This document shows, in pieces, positions 18,078-24,982 of a stretch of DNA of 64,000 nt. Position numbers and translations under genes: made by a program. Within the stretch, counting starts at the first letter, position 1, and every line of letters begins with the position of its first letter. The notes under the pieces were generated by a model that saw nothing but the letters and a program-made list of their open reading frames with translations, was not told where the DNA came from and searched no databases. This DNA is from Mycobacterium angelicum (GTDB lineage: Bacteria; Actinomycetota; Actinomycetes; Mycobacteriales; Mycobacteriaceae), in NCBI RefSeq assembly GCF_002086155.1, contig NZ_MVHE01000013.1, positions 1 through 64,000 on the forward strand, given 5' to 3'.

Positions 18078-18785
18078 TTACACTGGATTCCGCACGCCAC
18101 CAGGAGGATCGGGGAGGGGATTAAGTGTGTCCGCATCCCAGGTTATCCGCTGACTGCTCGTGACCACTACGGCTTCCAAGGCACTGCTAGCTGCTATAGC
18201 TTCCATGCATTGCGCGCTGCCACCGACATATGTCGTCAACAAGTCGATGTCCGTGGCTACACACCATTGATGATCGGTTGCCCACCAAAGATTCGCGGTA
18301 CGACCCGGTATCCCGAATGGCTCCGTGGCATCGTCGATTGACCCATTTATCACGGCCATCGGACGAAGCGGGAGTTCAAATAGCTCAGCACTGTCTATTT
18401 CAATCCCGGCGTACCCTCTCCATAGCGCGTACATCACACTTTTGACGCCAGAGCATTGCTGTAATAGGCGACTGAGCTCCTCAGTGGCCTCGGCGGGAAG
18501 CCGACCATGATCTGGCGGACGATCCCATAGCCCTGTTTGACTCCGGGCACTCCATGAGCCAACGATTGATCCCCATTCCATGGCTGGGTGTGCGACTCGA
18601 CCATTAGTCTCTGCCACCGCGTGCCATGAAACAGTGGTACTACCATGATCGGTTGGCGTTTGTCCGCCACGATACGCGGGATGGAACAACCGGGCATACG
18701 ATTCAAAAACTGGGGGTATCGGGGAACCCACGTCATACTTAAATTCCGGGATGGCGTCTACTACCCACTGATAGGCGGCGTTCAT
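18078..18785 (-). CDS. Conserved actinobacterial hypothetical protein
   Basis: 235 residues from ATG at 18785 (MNAAYQWVVDAIP). It shows the pattern of a widespread but uncharacterised actinobacterial family: SYARLFHPAYRG, VAHPAMEWGSI, a run LSRLLQQCSG, ALWRGYAG, and NLWWATDHQWCVATDIDLLTTYVGGS near the C-terminus. It starts 1 nt after the stop of the minus-strand ORF upstream, so the two form an operon. Codon use is visibly more AT-rich than in neighbours, suggesting transfer. Function unknown. Confidence 0.7.
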   Translation of the reverse strand: MNAAYQWVVDAIPEFKYDVGSPIPPVFESYARLFHPAYRGGQTPTDHGSTTVSWHAVAETNGRVAHPAMEWGSIVGSWSARSQTGLWDRPPDHGRLPAEATEELSRLLQQCSGVKSVMYALWRGYAGIEIDSAELFELPLRPMAVINGSIDDATEPFGIPGRTANLWWATDHQWCVATDIDLLTTYVGGSAQCMEAIAASSALEAVVVTSSQRITWDADTLNPLPDPPGGVRNPV

Positions 18786-18786
18786 G

Positions 18787-19226
18787 TCAACAGAAAATCT
18801 GACGGGTATTGCCCGTATTCGCGGCACCGGTAACCGGCGGAATATATCCTGGCGGAGCTATAATCACACCAATACCTGTGCCGTAATATTGGCCTGGGAC
18901 GCAGATTGTGCTCGAAAATGCCTCGCACTCGGTTGCATTGAAAGCCTCGCCAGGGAGACCAACTCCTATAGGAACTGGTGGAAGTGGCCATGGGTTTATC
19001 CGCCAAAGCTGCGCAGTTGTAGTAATTGACGGGACTGGAAATGACGTGGTTGTAACTACCTTAACATTTATTGTGCCGGGAACATGGCTTGAGTTGCGTG
19101 GATCGTCAACCCTGACAAAACCCTCTATAGGGGGCAATCCGACGCGTCGAAAACGCAGGTCAGCGTCACCCAGACATCGCTACAGAGCCCAGCCGGCGCC
19201 GATCTATCTCGGCGGAGCAACCGCAC
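18787..19226 (-). pseudogene. Hypothetical gene with probable frameshift
   Basis: The C-terminal 116 codons are open from TTG at 19137 (PPIEGFVRVDDPRNSSHVPG...TRQIFC). Immediately upstream a different frame reads LCSDVWVTLTCVFDASDC and ends at the same place; restoring one base to the G run at 19130-19134 would join the two into ~147 residues starting at GTG 19226. This is either a homopolymer frameshift or a sequencing error. The product has no recognised domain and is coupled to the downstream 235-residue protein. Confidence 0.45.
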
Positions 19227-19399
19227 CCGCGTCGAGGCGAATCAGCCTGTGACGCAACGCAAGTCCCTCCACAGCGGGCAGTTATTATCACAGCCATATT
19301 CGATTTCGCTGAATCTGTCGGACCCGTCGTGCACAATGACGAGGTGAGCGCAGCCTGATGCTCACCCGGAAGTTCCACGGAACTCGGGACATCCTCGCC

Positions 19400-19536
19400 G
19401 GTGCTGTCAGACCGGAGGTCACCGATGTGAAAGGTGCTGCAGCCGTGCTGATGTCGCCGACCAGCCCATTGCAGGCCGGGGCCGCATTCATCATGGGCGC
19501 CCAGCCCGCACCGAGGAACATCCTCTGCCTCTCCAT
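19400..19536 (-). pseudogene. PPE N-terminal remnant
   Basis: The minus strand encodes RMFLGAGWAPMMNAAPACNG then LVGDISTAAAPFTSVTSGL, a clear match to residues ~15-55 of a PPE domain, after which similarity is lost. It lies 17 bp beyond the stop of the intact PPE gene, as expected for a truncated tandem PPE. Confidence 0.65.
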
Positions 19537-19553
19537 TGCAGAGGTACCCGAGG

Positions 19554-21311
19554 CTACCCCAGTTGCTTGAGCAGTTGAGCGATGTTGAGCAGGCCGATGA
19601 AGCCGGTGCCCGTGTTGAGCACCCCGGAGCCGAAGCCGCTGACGACGCCAGGGTCTGTGAAGAAGGGCAGGTGGGCAACCGACACACCAGCGTTGAACAA
19701 GCCAGAAAGATTCCCGTTTTGAGCCGATCCGCCGCTGGCGCTATTGAAGAAGCCCGAGATATTGCCGTTCACCCCTCCGCCGGAGCCGGAGTTGTTGAAG
19801 CCTGAGACGTTGGTACCGGTGTTGCCGAAGCCCGATGTCGTGGCGCTGACATCGGTGGTGGAGCCGACGGTGGTGTTGAAGTTCCCGGAGTTCCAGGCAC
19901 CCGTGTTGACACTGCCTGAATTGCCGAAGCCGGTGTTGAATTGTCCGGAATTGCCGAAGCCGGTGTTTACTACTCCCGAATTCCCGAACCCGGTAGAGTA
20001 GGCGCCCGAGTTGCCGATGCCGGTGTCCAAAAAGCCCGAGTTGCCGAAGCCGAATGATGCTCGGCCGGAGTTGCCGGCGCCGAGGTGGCCGAAGCCGGAG
20101 TTGCCGATGCCGATGCTCTGGATGTCGCCCAGGGTGGCAGCAGTGAGGTTGCGGCCCGAGTTGAAGATGCCGACGTTGCCGTCCCCTGAGTTGAAGAATC
20201 CGATGTTGTTGGTGCCGGAGTTGAAGAGCCCGATGTTGCCGTTGCCCGAGTTCAGCAGCCCGGCCAGGTTGATGCCCACCTGGTTGTTGCCGGTCAGCCC
20301 GATCCCGAGGTTGTTGTTGCCGGTGTTACCGAAGCCGATGTTGTTGGTGCCGGTGTTGCCCGCTCCGATGTTTCCGATGCCGGTGTTGCCGCCGCCCTGA
20401 TTGAAGCTACCGGAGTTGCCCAGCCCGAAGTTGCTGTTGGCGAGGCCGGGGACAGGGCCTGCGCCGTTGCCGAAGCCGACGTTGTTGTTTCCGAAGTTGC
20501 CCGCACCGAAGTTGCCCGCACCGAAGTTGCCCAAACCGACGTTGCCTCGCACGCCGGTGGTGCGGGGGCTCCTGTTCCCGAAGCCGATGTTGCCGTTGCC
20601 GCGGTTACCGCTACCGAAGTTGCCGCTGCCCTTGTTGCCGTTGCCGACGTTGCCCGCACCGGTGCCGCTGTTATTGCCGCTACCGATGTTGCCACCGCCC
20701 TTGTTGCCTACACCGATGTTGGGGTCGGTAGGGGCGGCCGTAGCGGCCCCGGAAGGTGCGCCGCCCAAGAGTTGCCCGATGCCCGGCAGGTGCTGCAGTG
20801 TCTGCTGCCAGGACGACAATTGCGCGGCCACCGCTGAGGCTCCACCGTGATAGCCGACCAACGCGGCGACATCGGTGGCCCAGAACTCCTCATAGGCCGC
20901 CTCGGCGGCGGCGATGAAGGGCGCGTTGAAGCCGAAGATGTTGGTGCGCACGGCCTGCACGAAGGCTTGCCGATTGGCCGCGATGATTTCGGGGTGAACG
21001 GTGGCGGCCTTGGCCGCCTCGAATATGCTGGCCACCGTTCGTGCGCCAGATGACGTAGTGGTGGCGCGCAGGGAAGCGGCCCGCAGGAATTCGGCGTACG
21101 GACGCGCCGCCCTGGCCATGGCCTGGGAAGCCGGACCCTGCCAGGCTTGCCCGGCCAGGTTCGAGGTCACCGAGGAAAACGAGTCCGCGGCCGTACCCAA
21201 TTCATCGGCAAGACCCGACCAGGCCGCTGAGGCCTCGAGCAGGGGCGCTGACCCAGCGCCGAGGTACATCCGCAGAGAGTTGATCTCTGGAGGAAGAACC
21301 GAAAAGTTCAC
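19554..21311 (-). CDS. PPE-MPTR family protein
   Basis: 585 residues. The PPE domain (about 1-180) starts [20 protein letters not shown] and contains the [10 protein letters not shown] motif; the rest is MPTR pentapeptide-like repeats ([20 protein letters not shown]) to about residue 550. GTG at 21311 is the start: it places PPE at residues 6-8 and has a GGAGGT ribosome binding site 5 nt upstream. PPE-MPTR proteins are exported by ESX-5. No PE partner adjoins it, which is normal for this subgroup. Confidence 0.92.
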   Translation of the reverse strand: MNFSVLPPEINSLRMYLGAGSAPLLEASAAWSGLADELGTAADSFSSVTSNLAGQAWQGPASQAMARAARPYAEFLRAASLRATTTSSGARTVASIFEAAKAATVHPEIIAANRQAFVQAVRTNIFGFNAPFIAAAEAAYEEFWATDVAALVGYHGGASAVAAQLSSWQQTLQHLPGIGQLLGGAPSGAATAAPTDPNIGVGNKGGGNIGSGNNSGTGAGNVGNGNKGSGNFGSGNRGNGNIGFGNRSPRTTGVRGNVGLGNFGAGNFGAGNFGNNNVGFGNGAGPVPGLANSNFGLGNSGSFNQGGGNTGIGNIGAGNTGTNNIGFGNTGNNNLGIGLTGNNQVGINLAGLLNSGNGNIGLFNSGTNNIGFFNSGDGNVGIFNSGRNLTAATLGDIQSIGIGNSGFGHLGAGNSGRASFGFGNSGFLDTGIGNSGAYSTGFGNSGVVNTGFGNSGQFNTGFGNSGSVNTGAWNSGNFNTTVGSTTDVSATTSGFGNTGTNVSGFNNSGSGGGVNGNISGFFNSASGGSAQNGNLSGLFNAGVSVAHLPFFTDPGVVSGFGSGVLNTGTGFIGLLNIAQLLKQLG

Positions 21312-21487
21312 CGCGCTGACCTCCAGTAACCCCGTCTTGTGTGACGGCGCCCTACCCGACTTGACAGACGATATGACGCCGCTGTTAGACCACGTGTCGT
21401 TTTCAAAAATTGTGAGAATTCTTTGCAGAGGAGGTTTCCGCGACGCCACGTGCTAAGCACCCGCCATCTTGAGTGAGACGCCCCTTG

Positions 21488-21509
21488 CAATCTGACGACC
21501 GTCAGATTG
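21488..21509. promoter_or_regulatory. Perfect 10-bp inverted repeat
   Basis: CAATCTGACG-AC-CGTCAGATTG, about 180 bp upstream of the PPE start on the minus strand. The 2-nt centre favours an operator over a terminator. No cognate regulator is adjacent. Confidence 0.45.
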
Positions 21510-21589
21510 AATGCGATCTCCGCCAGATGTGCCGAGACGGGACAACCACAAGCAGACGTATTCGCATTACATGCGAATAACCAACTTAC

Positions 21590-21626
21590 TACTGGTAGCA
21601 CGCCATATTCGATTCCGCCGTATTCC
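21590..21626. repeat. Dispersed repeat, copy 3
   Basis: Begins TACTGGTAGCACGCCATATT and continues CGATTCCGCCGTATTCC; aligns base by base with the copy at 17094-17130 with a few changes. Confidence 0.55.
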
Positions 21627-21830
21627 TGCGTTGTGGTGTCGGTCGGGGGCCACGTGGGAACGGTTGGTGACCACATAGTTGACCTTCCAGTACGGCGGCA
21701 CGCATAGGGCCCGCCGAGGTTGAGGTCCAGGGGAGTCGATTGTTTGCTAGCGGAGCGACAGTCCTTGCACCTCGATCAACGGGAAGTTGATCTGGTCCGC
21801 CGCACATTGGACTTCCGAACACGTTCCGAA

Positions 21831-21842
21831 TATCATGTCGAT
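21831..21842 (+). promoter_or_regulatory. Leaderless -10 element for Phd-like gene
   Basis: TATCAT at 21831-21836 is a good TANNNT -10 ending 6 nt before the ATG at 21843, with no ribosome binding site between them. Confidence 0.6.
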
Positions 21843-22301
21843 ATGACCACAGCAGCCCTCCGCGCCACCACGCGCCGCTCCTCGGACCTGAGCAAGCACT
21901 CCGCAGAGGTGTTCGCCGAGGCGGAGGACCACCCAGTCACGGTGACTCGTCGTGACGGCGAGGCGCTCGTGCTCATGTCGCAGCGCGAGGCGGAAAGCCG
22001 CAACCGCATGCTCCAATTCGCCGCGCAGCTCATCGGCGTGGCGGTGGACGACAACGGTCCGCTCGCCGAGCGGATGTCCAGAGCCTTTCCGTGGATGCTC
22101 GCACTGTCACCCGACGACCGGGCCACCTGCGCCCAGGACCTCGTCGAAGCCGCACGGGCGTCGTTCTCCACTGACCAGCCTCATCTCGTGCTCGCGGAAC
22201 TGACCTCGTGGAAGGAGACCGCGACCGCCATCGCCGCCGGCCTCAACCGGGGCGAGCCGGAGTGGTTGGACGATGACGACGCCGTCGTAGAGCGGCCGTA
22301 G
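21843..22301 (+). CDS. Phd/YefM-like antitoxin
   Basis: 152 residues. The first ~60 residues match the Phd/YefM DNA-binding domain (SSDLSKHSAEVFAEAEDHPVTVTRRDGEALVLMSQREAE); the longer C-terminal part (PLAERMSRAFPWMLALSPDDRATCAQDLVEAA...EPEWLDDDDAVVERP) is acidic and helical, the expected toxin-binding region. The start is MTTAALR at 21843 because the TATCAT -10 fits a leaderless transcript and the upstream extension is not family-like. The toxin gene that should follow is reduced to 26 codons. Confidence 0.75.
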   Translation: MTTAALRATTRRSSDLSKHSAEVFAEAEDHPVTVTRRDGEALVLMSQREAESRNRMLQFAAQLIGVAVDDNGPLAERMSRAFPWMLALSPDDRATCAQDLVEAARASFSTDQPHLVLAELTSWKETATAIAAGLNRGEPEWLDDDDAVVERP

Positions 22302-22303
22302 CC

Positions 22304-22384
22304 GTGGCCGCCAAGCGCGGCGAATTGGTCCCTCGTCCCGCAGGGATTAGCTGCTGTATAAGCCACTCCGCAATGCAGCTCTAA
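22304..22384 (+). pseudogene. Truncated toxin gene, RelE-like
   Basis: A GTG two bases after the antitoxin stop opens an ORF, VAAKRGELVPRPAG, which then runs into unrelated sequence and stops after 26 residues. The opening resembles the N-terminus of RelE-type toxins that follow this antitoxin family in other actinobacteria. The body of the toxin is missing. Confidence 0.45.
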
Positions 22385-22538
22385 TAGTCCGACCGGGCCG
22401 GAGCCCATCGAGATGACAATTCGTGGCATGCCGCCCAAACATCTTGGGTGGACAGGCAGATAATCGAATACGACGTAGTTAACTTGACATAATGTCGCTT
22501 ATCGGCAAATGACTGTTGCGAGTTGCATTAGCGGGCGG

Positions 22539-22883
22539 TTAGAGGTCCAGCACACGACGAAGCCCGCGGTCGACCTCGTGCATCAGGCTGGGCGGTACAT
22601 CCCCAACTCGATCGGTGAGGTCAGTCTTGTTCAGCGTGACAAGCGCCGTGACGTTGACAACCGAATCGCGTGGGAGCCCTGTTGCGGTTGCGGGCAAGAA
22701 CACGTTGCCAGGCATCGTCGCCAGCGTGGTGTTTGAGGTAATTACCGCGGCGAGCACAGTCGCAAGGCGACTGGCGTTGTACGGATCGGATTGGACTACC
22801 AGCACCGGGCGGCGCTTGGCGGGGCGGCTTCCGGACGGCGGTCCAAGGTCAGCCCAGTAGATATCAGCGCGGTTCATCACCAC
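22539..22883 (-). CDS. mazF6: MazF6-like endoribonuclease toxin
   Basis: 114 residues. The sequence (RADIYWADLGPPSGS, PAKRRPVLVVQSDPYNASRL, AAVITSNTTLATMPGNVFLP, LPRDSVVNVTALVTLNKTDL, LMHEVDRGLRRVLDL) reads as a close homologue of M. tuberculosis MazF6 (Rv1991c), an RNase that cleaves mRNA and 23S rRNA at U-rich sites. GTG at 22883 aligns with the M. tuberculosis N-terminus; ATG at 22877 overlaps the antitoxin stop and is the alternative. It follows mazE6 directly, with a few bases of overlap. Confidence 0.92.
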   Translation of the reverse strand: MVMNRADIYWADLGPPSGSRPAKRRPVLVVQSDPYNASRLATVLAAVITSNTTLATMPGNVFLPATATGLPRDSVVNVTALVTLNKTDLTDRVGDVPPSLMHEVDRGLRRVLDL

Positions 22884-23125
22884 TCATCGTCCACGGCGTC
22901 CAACACGCGACGCCCGATGGCAACGGCGGCGGTCTCCGCCTCGTCGGTGCCATGGAGGCGCCCTAGAGCACTGTCGATCTGTCCAGTCAGCGATTGGGCG
23001 TCCAACTCGTCCAGGTAGCGCTGCACAGCTCGGGTAAAGAACTCGGATCGACTCATGCCAAGGTCCCTCGCACGCTGGGAGACACGATCGAACGTCTCAT
23101 CAGGGAGAGAGATAGCTGTTTTCAT
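22877..23125 (-). CDS. mazE6: MazE6-like antitoxin
   Basis: 82 residues (MKTAISLPDETFDRVSQRAR, DLGMSRSEFFTRAVQRYLDE, a GTDEAE segment, C-terminal DDEW), matching M. tuberculosis MazE6 (Rv1991A). It is a ribbon-helix-helix DNA-binding protein that blocks MazF6 with its C-terminal tail. ATG at 23125 is chosen because the homologue begins at the same residue. A TATACT -10 ends exactly 6 nt upstream, implying a leaderless mRNA, and GGGTTATAC direct repeats overlap that promoter. Confidence 0.92.
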   Translation of the reverse strand: MKTAISLPDETFDRVSQRARDLGMSRSEFFTRAVQRYLDELDAQSLTGQIDSALGRLHGTDEAETAAVAIGRRVLDAVDDEW

Positions 23126-23151
23126 ACAGGTAGTATAACCCGGTATAACCC
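23126..23151 (-). promoter_or_regulatory. mazE6 leaderless promoter and direct repeats
   Basis: On the minus strand TATACT (23137-23132) is a TANNNT -10 placed 6 nt before the ATG. GGGTTATAC occurs twice, 10 bp apart (23133-23141 and 23143-23151), spanning the -10: a plausible MazE6 operator. Confidence 0.6.
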
Positions 23152-23247
23152 GAGCGGGCTGACGTGGGGCGGTCGCTACGACCGCCCAGCTCGGGCAACT
23201 CGCACCTCTGAAGCACCCGCTACATTGCCGTCCCGGCGCAGGCCGGC

Positions 23248-23268
23248 AATACGTCACTGTGACGAATT
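23248..23268. promoter_or_regulatory. Palindrome copy 1
   Basis: Arms AATACGTCAC and GTGACGAATT around one T; one mismatch (A for T) from perfect symmetry. Confidence 0.55.
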
Positions 23269-23557
23269 ACATTGGGCCCGTGGGGCTTTCCAGCTACTGC
23301 GTTGACCGCGCCACCCGCGGTCGGAAAGTCATCGATTTACCGTCGTGATGCGCTGGCGGTATGGTGTGCCTCGATCGTCCCATCTGACCTCATAAGCGCG
23401 AGCGGATTCCCATCAAGATTCTGTACGCCACGCCCACCGAATTGGAAGTCCGGTTTTCCGGGTGTTCCAGAAAGTGTCCGATGTGCGTCCTGAGCCGCGG
23501 CCGCATCTCCCCAACCCGTCACCTCCTTGTCCGGGGCGCGCAACCCCACTTCCGCCA

Positions 23558-23578
23558 ATACGTCACTGTGACGTATTG
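23558..23578. promoter_or_regulatory. Palindrome copy 2, perfect
   Basis: Arms AATACGTCAC and GTGACGTATT around one T, perfectly symmetrical over 21 bp. It lies 45 bp beyond the narI stop. Looks like the site of a dimeric regulator. Confidence 0.55.
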
Positions 23579-23622
23579 TCTTGTCGCACAAGGGCTTTGA
23601 TCGAACCACAGAGACTATTCAG

Positions 23623-24351
23623 TCACCATCCGCGCTGGCGCGCACGCGTCGCGATGACGTCGCGATGATGCCTGGCGCCTCGGCTGCGGTAAATGATGTA
23701 CGGCCGGAAGAGGTATCCGACGGGTGCGCTGAACGCGTGCACTAGGCGGGTGAAGGGCCACAACGCGAACAGCGCGAGACCGATGAGCACGTGTAGTTGG
23801 TAGTACAACGGCGCCTCGGCCATCAGGTCGCCGCGGGGCTGCAACATCCAGATCGAGCGGAACCAAACCGATATCGATTCGCGGTAGTTGTACGCCTGAC
23901 CGAACACACCGGAGCCCAAAGCTGTGGCGTATAGGCCCGCACCGATCGCCGCCACCAGCACGACGTACATCACCTTGTCGTTGGCTGTCGTCGCCGTGAA
24001 CACCGGGCCGGTGGTACGTCGCCGGGCGATCAGCAATGCCGCGCCGACGAGCGTTGCTATTCCGGCGATGGTGCCCAGCGCGATGGCCTGCAGGTGATAG
24101 GTGTGTTCGCTCATGCCGACCGCGCGGGTCCATGACTCGGGAATCACTAGACCGATCACATGCCCGGCCACTACCACGAGGATGCCGAAGTGGAACAGCG
24201 GACTGGCGATGCGCAGCAACCGGACCTCGTAAAGCTGGGAGGATCGCGTGGTCCAGCCGAACTTGTCGTAGCGGTAACGCCACACGCTGCCAACTACGGC
24301 GATCGCGAGGGTCAAATAGGGCGCGACGTCCCAAAAGATTTCACCGAGCAC
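23623..24351 (-). CDS. narI: Respiratory nitrate reductase gamma subunit
   Basis: 242 residues, membrane cytochrome b subunit that takes electrons from quinol and passes them to NarH. Five hydrophobic helices. His54 and His64 (PLFHFGILVVVAGHVIGL), His187 (QLHVLIG) and His205 (LVHAFS) stand at the positions of the haem b ligands of E. coli NarI (56, 66, 187, 205). The start overlaps the end of narJ by 11 nt. Last gene of the nar operon. Confidence 0.96.
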   Translation of the reverse strand: MLGEIFWDVAPYLTLAIAVVGSVWRYRYDKFGWTTRSSQLYEVRLLRIASPLFHFGILVVVAGHVIGLVIPESWTRAVGMSEHTYHLQAIALGTIAGIATLVGAALLIARRRTTGPVFTATTANDKVMYVVLVAAIGAGLYATALGSGVFGQAYNYRESISVWFRSIWMLQPRGDLMAEAPLYYQLHVLIGLALFALWPFTRLVHAFSAPVGYLFRPYIIYRSRGARHHRDVIATRARQRGW

Positions 24352-24982
24352 TCCGGCGGGCTCCTTCCGGGCGTCTGGGCGGCACGGTCAACGTGAATGG
24401 CTGCAAGCCAACGGCTTCCATGGGCGGACCAGCCTCGGCGAGCCGACGGGCCCGTCGCGCCTCGGTATCGGTCGTGGCCGGCAGTGTGGTCAGCACGGCG
24501 GCGACGGCGTGCTGATATGGCGAGTCGGCGTCGACGAGCGCTTGATGCAGGACGTCGATGGCCAGTCGGTGCTCGATCAGCAACCGCCGTCCAGCACTGG
24601 GGTCTACGCTCGCGGCGAACTCGAGCACGACGGGCAGGTAGTCGGGCGCCTCGTCGTTGGGCGGTGCGACGCCGGCCTCGCGATAGGCAGCCGTGAATTG
24701 CAGCATCGCGGTGCCGCGGTTGCGGGTGTCGCCCGCAGTCCAATAGGTCAGGTACATCGTGGTGCGACGATGCAGGTCGAACGTGTCGACGTAATCGGTG
24801 GCCTGTGTGATCGGACCGGCGCAACCTAACGCCCGTGCTGTGCGCCGAAGACGTTCCGCCTGGGCACCTTTGATGTGGACTAACAACCCTTCGGCGTCGG
24901 CGAGACGCTTGGGGTCGGGATACCCGAGCAGCAGCGACGCGCACTGCCACACCAACCTGTCCTGCATCGCGGGTTTCCTCAT
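24341..24982 (-). CDS. narJ: Nitrate reductase assembly chaperone
   Basis: 213 residues of the NarJ/TorD family, the private chaperone that holds NarG for molybdenum cofactor insertion. The family pattern is seen in the N-terminal WQCASLLLGYPDP and in DYVDTFDLHRRTTMYLTYWTAGDTRNRG (about residues 63-90), followed by the DYLPVVLEFAA helix. The start overlaps the narH stop by 4 nt. Confidence 0.95.
   Translation of the reverse strand: MRKPAMQDRLVWQCASLLLGYPDPKRLADAEGLLVHIKGAQAERLRRTARALGCAGPITQATDYVDTFDLHRRTTMYLTYWTAGDTRNRGTAMLQFTAAYREAGVAPPNDEAPDYLPVVLEFAASVDPSAGRRLLIEHRLAIDVLHQALVDADSPYQHAVAAVLTTLPATTDTEARRARRLAEAGPPMEAVGLQPFTLTVPPRRPEGARRSAR

Larger units (their letters stand above)
21312..21842. 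other. Intergenic region rich in inverted repeats
   Basis: About 530 bp without a gene between divergent genes. It contains a 10-bp perfect inverted repeat (21488-21509), an 8-bp inverted repeat ATTCGCAT-TAC-ATGCGAAT (21560-21578) and the third dispersed repeat (21590-21626). Confidence 0.55.
23152..23622. other. Intergenic region with two palindromes
   Basis: About 470 bp between mazE6 and narI with no convincing gene; a 90-codon minus-strand ORF at 23337-23609 has no family-like sequence. The region carries two copies of a palindrome 310 bp apart. Confidence 0.5.

Noticed and set aside
23337-23609. 90-codon minus-strand ORF in the mazE6-narI gap
   Set aside because: No ribosome binding site, no recognisable domain, and it spans one of the palindromes.
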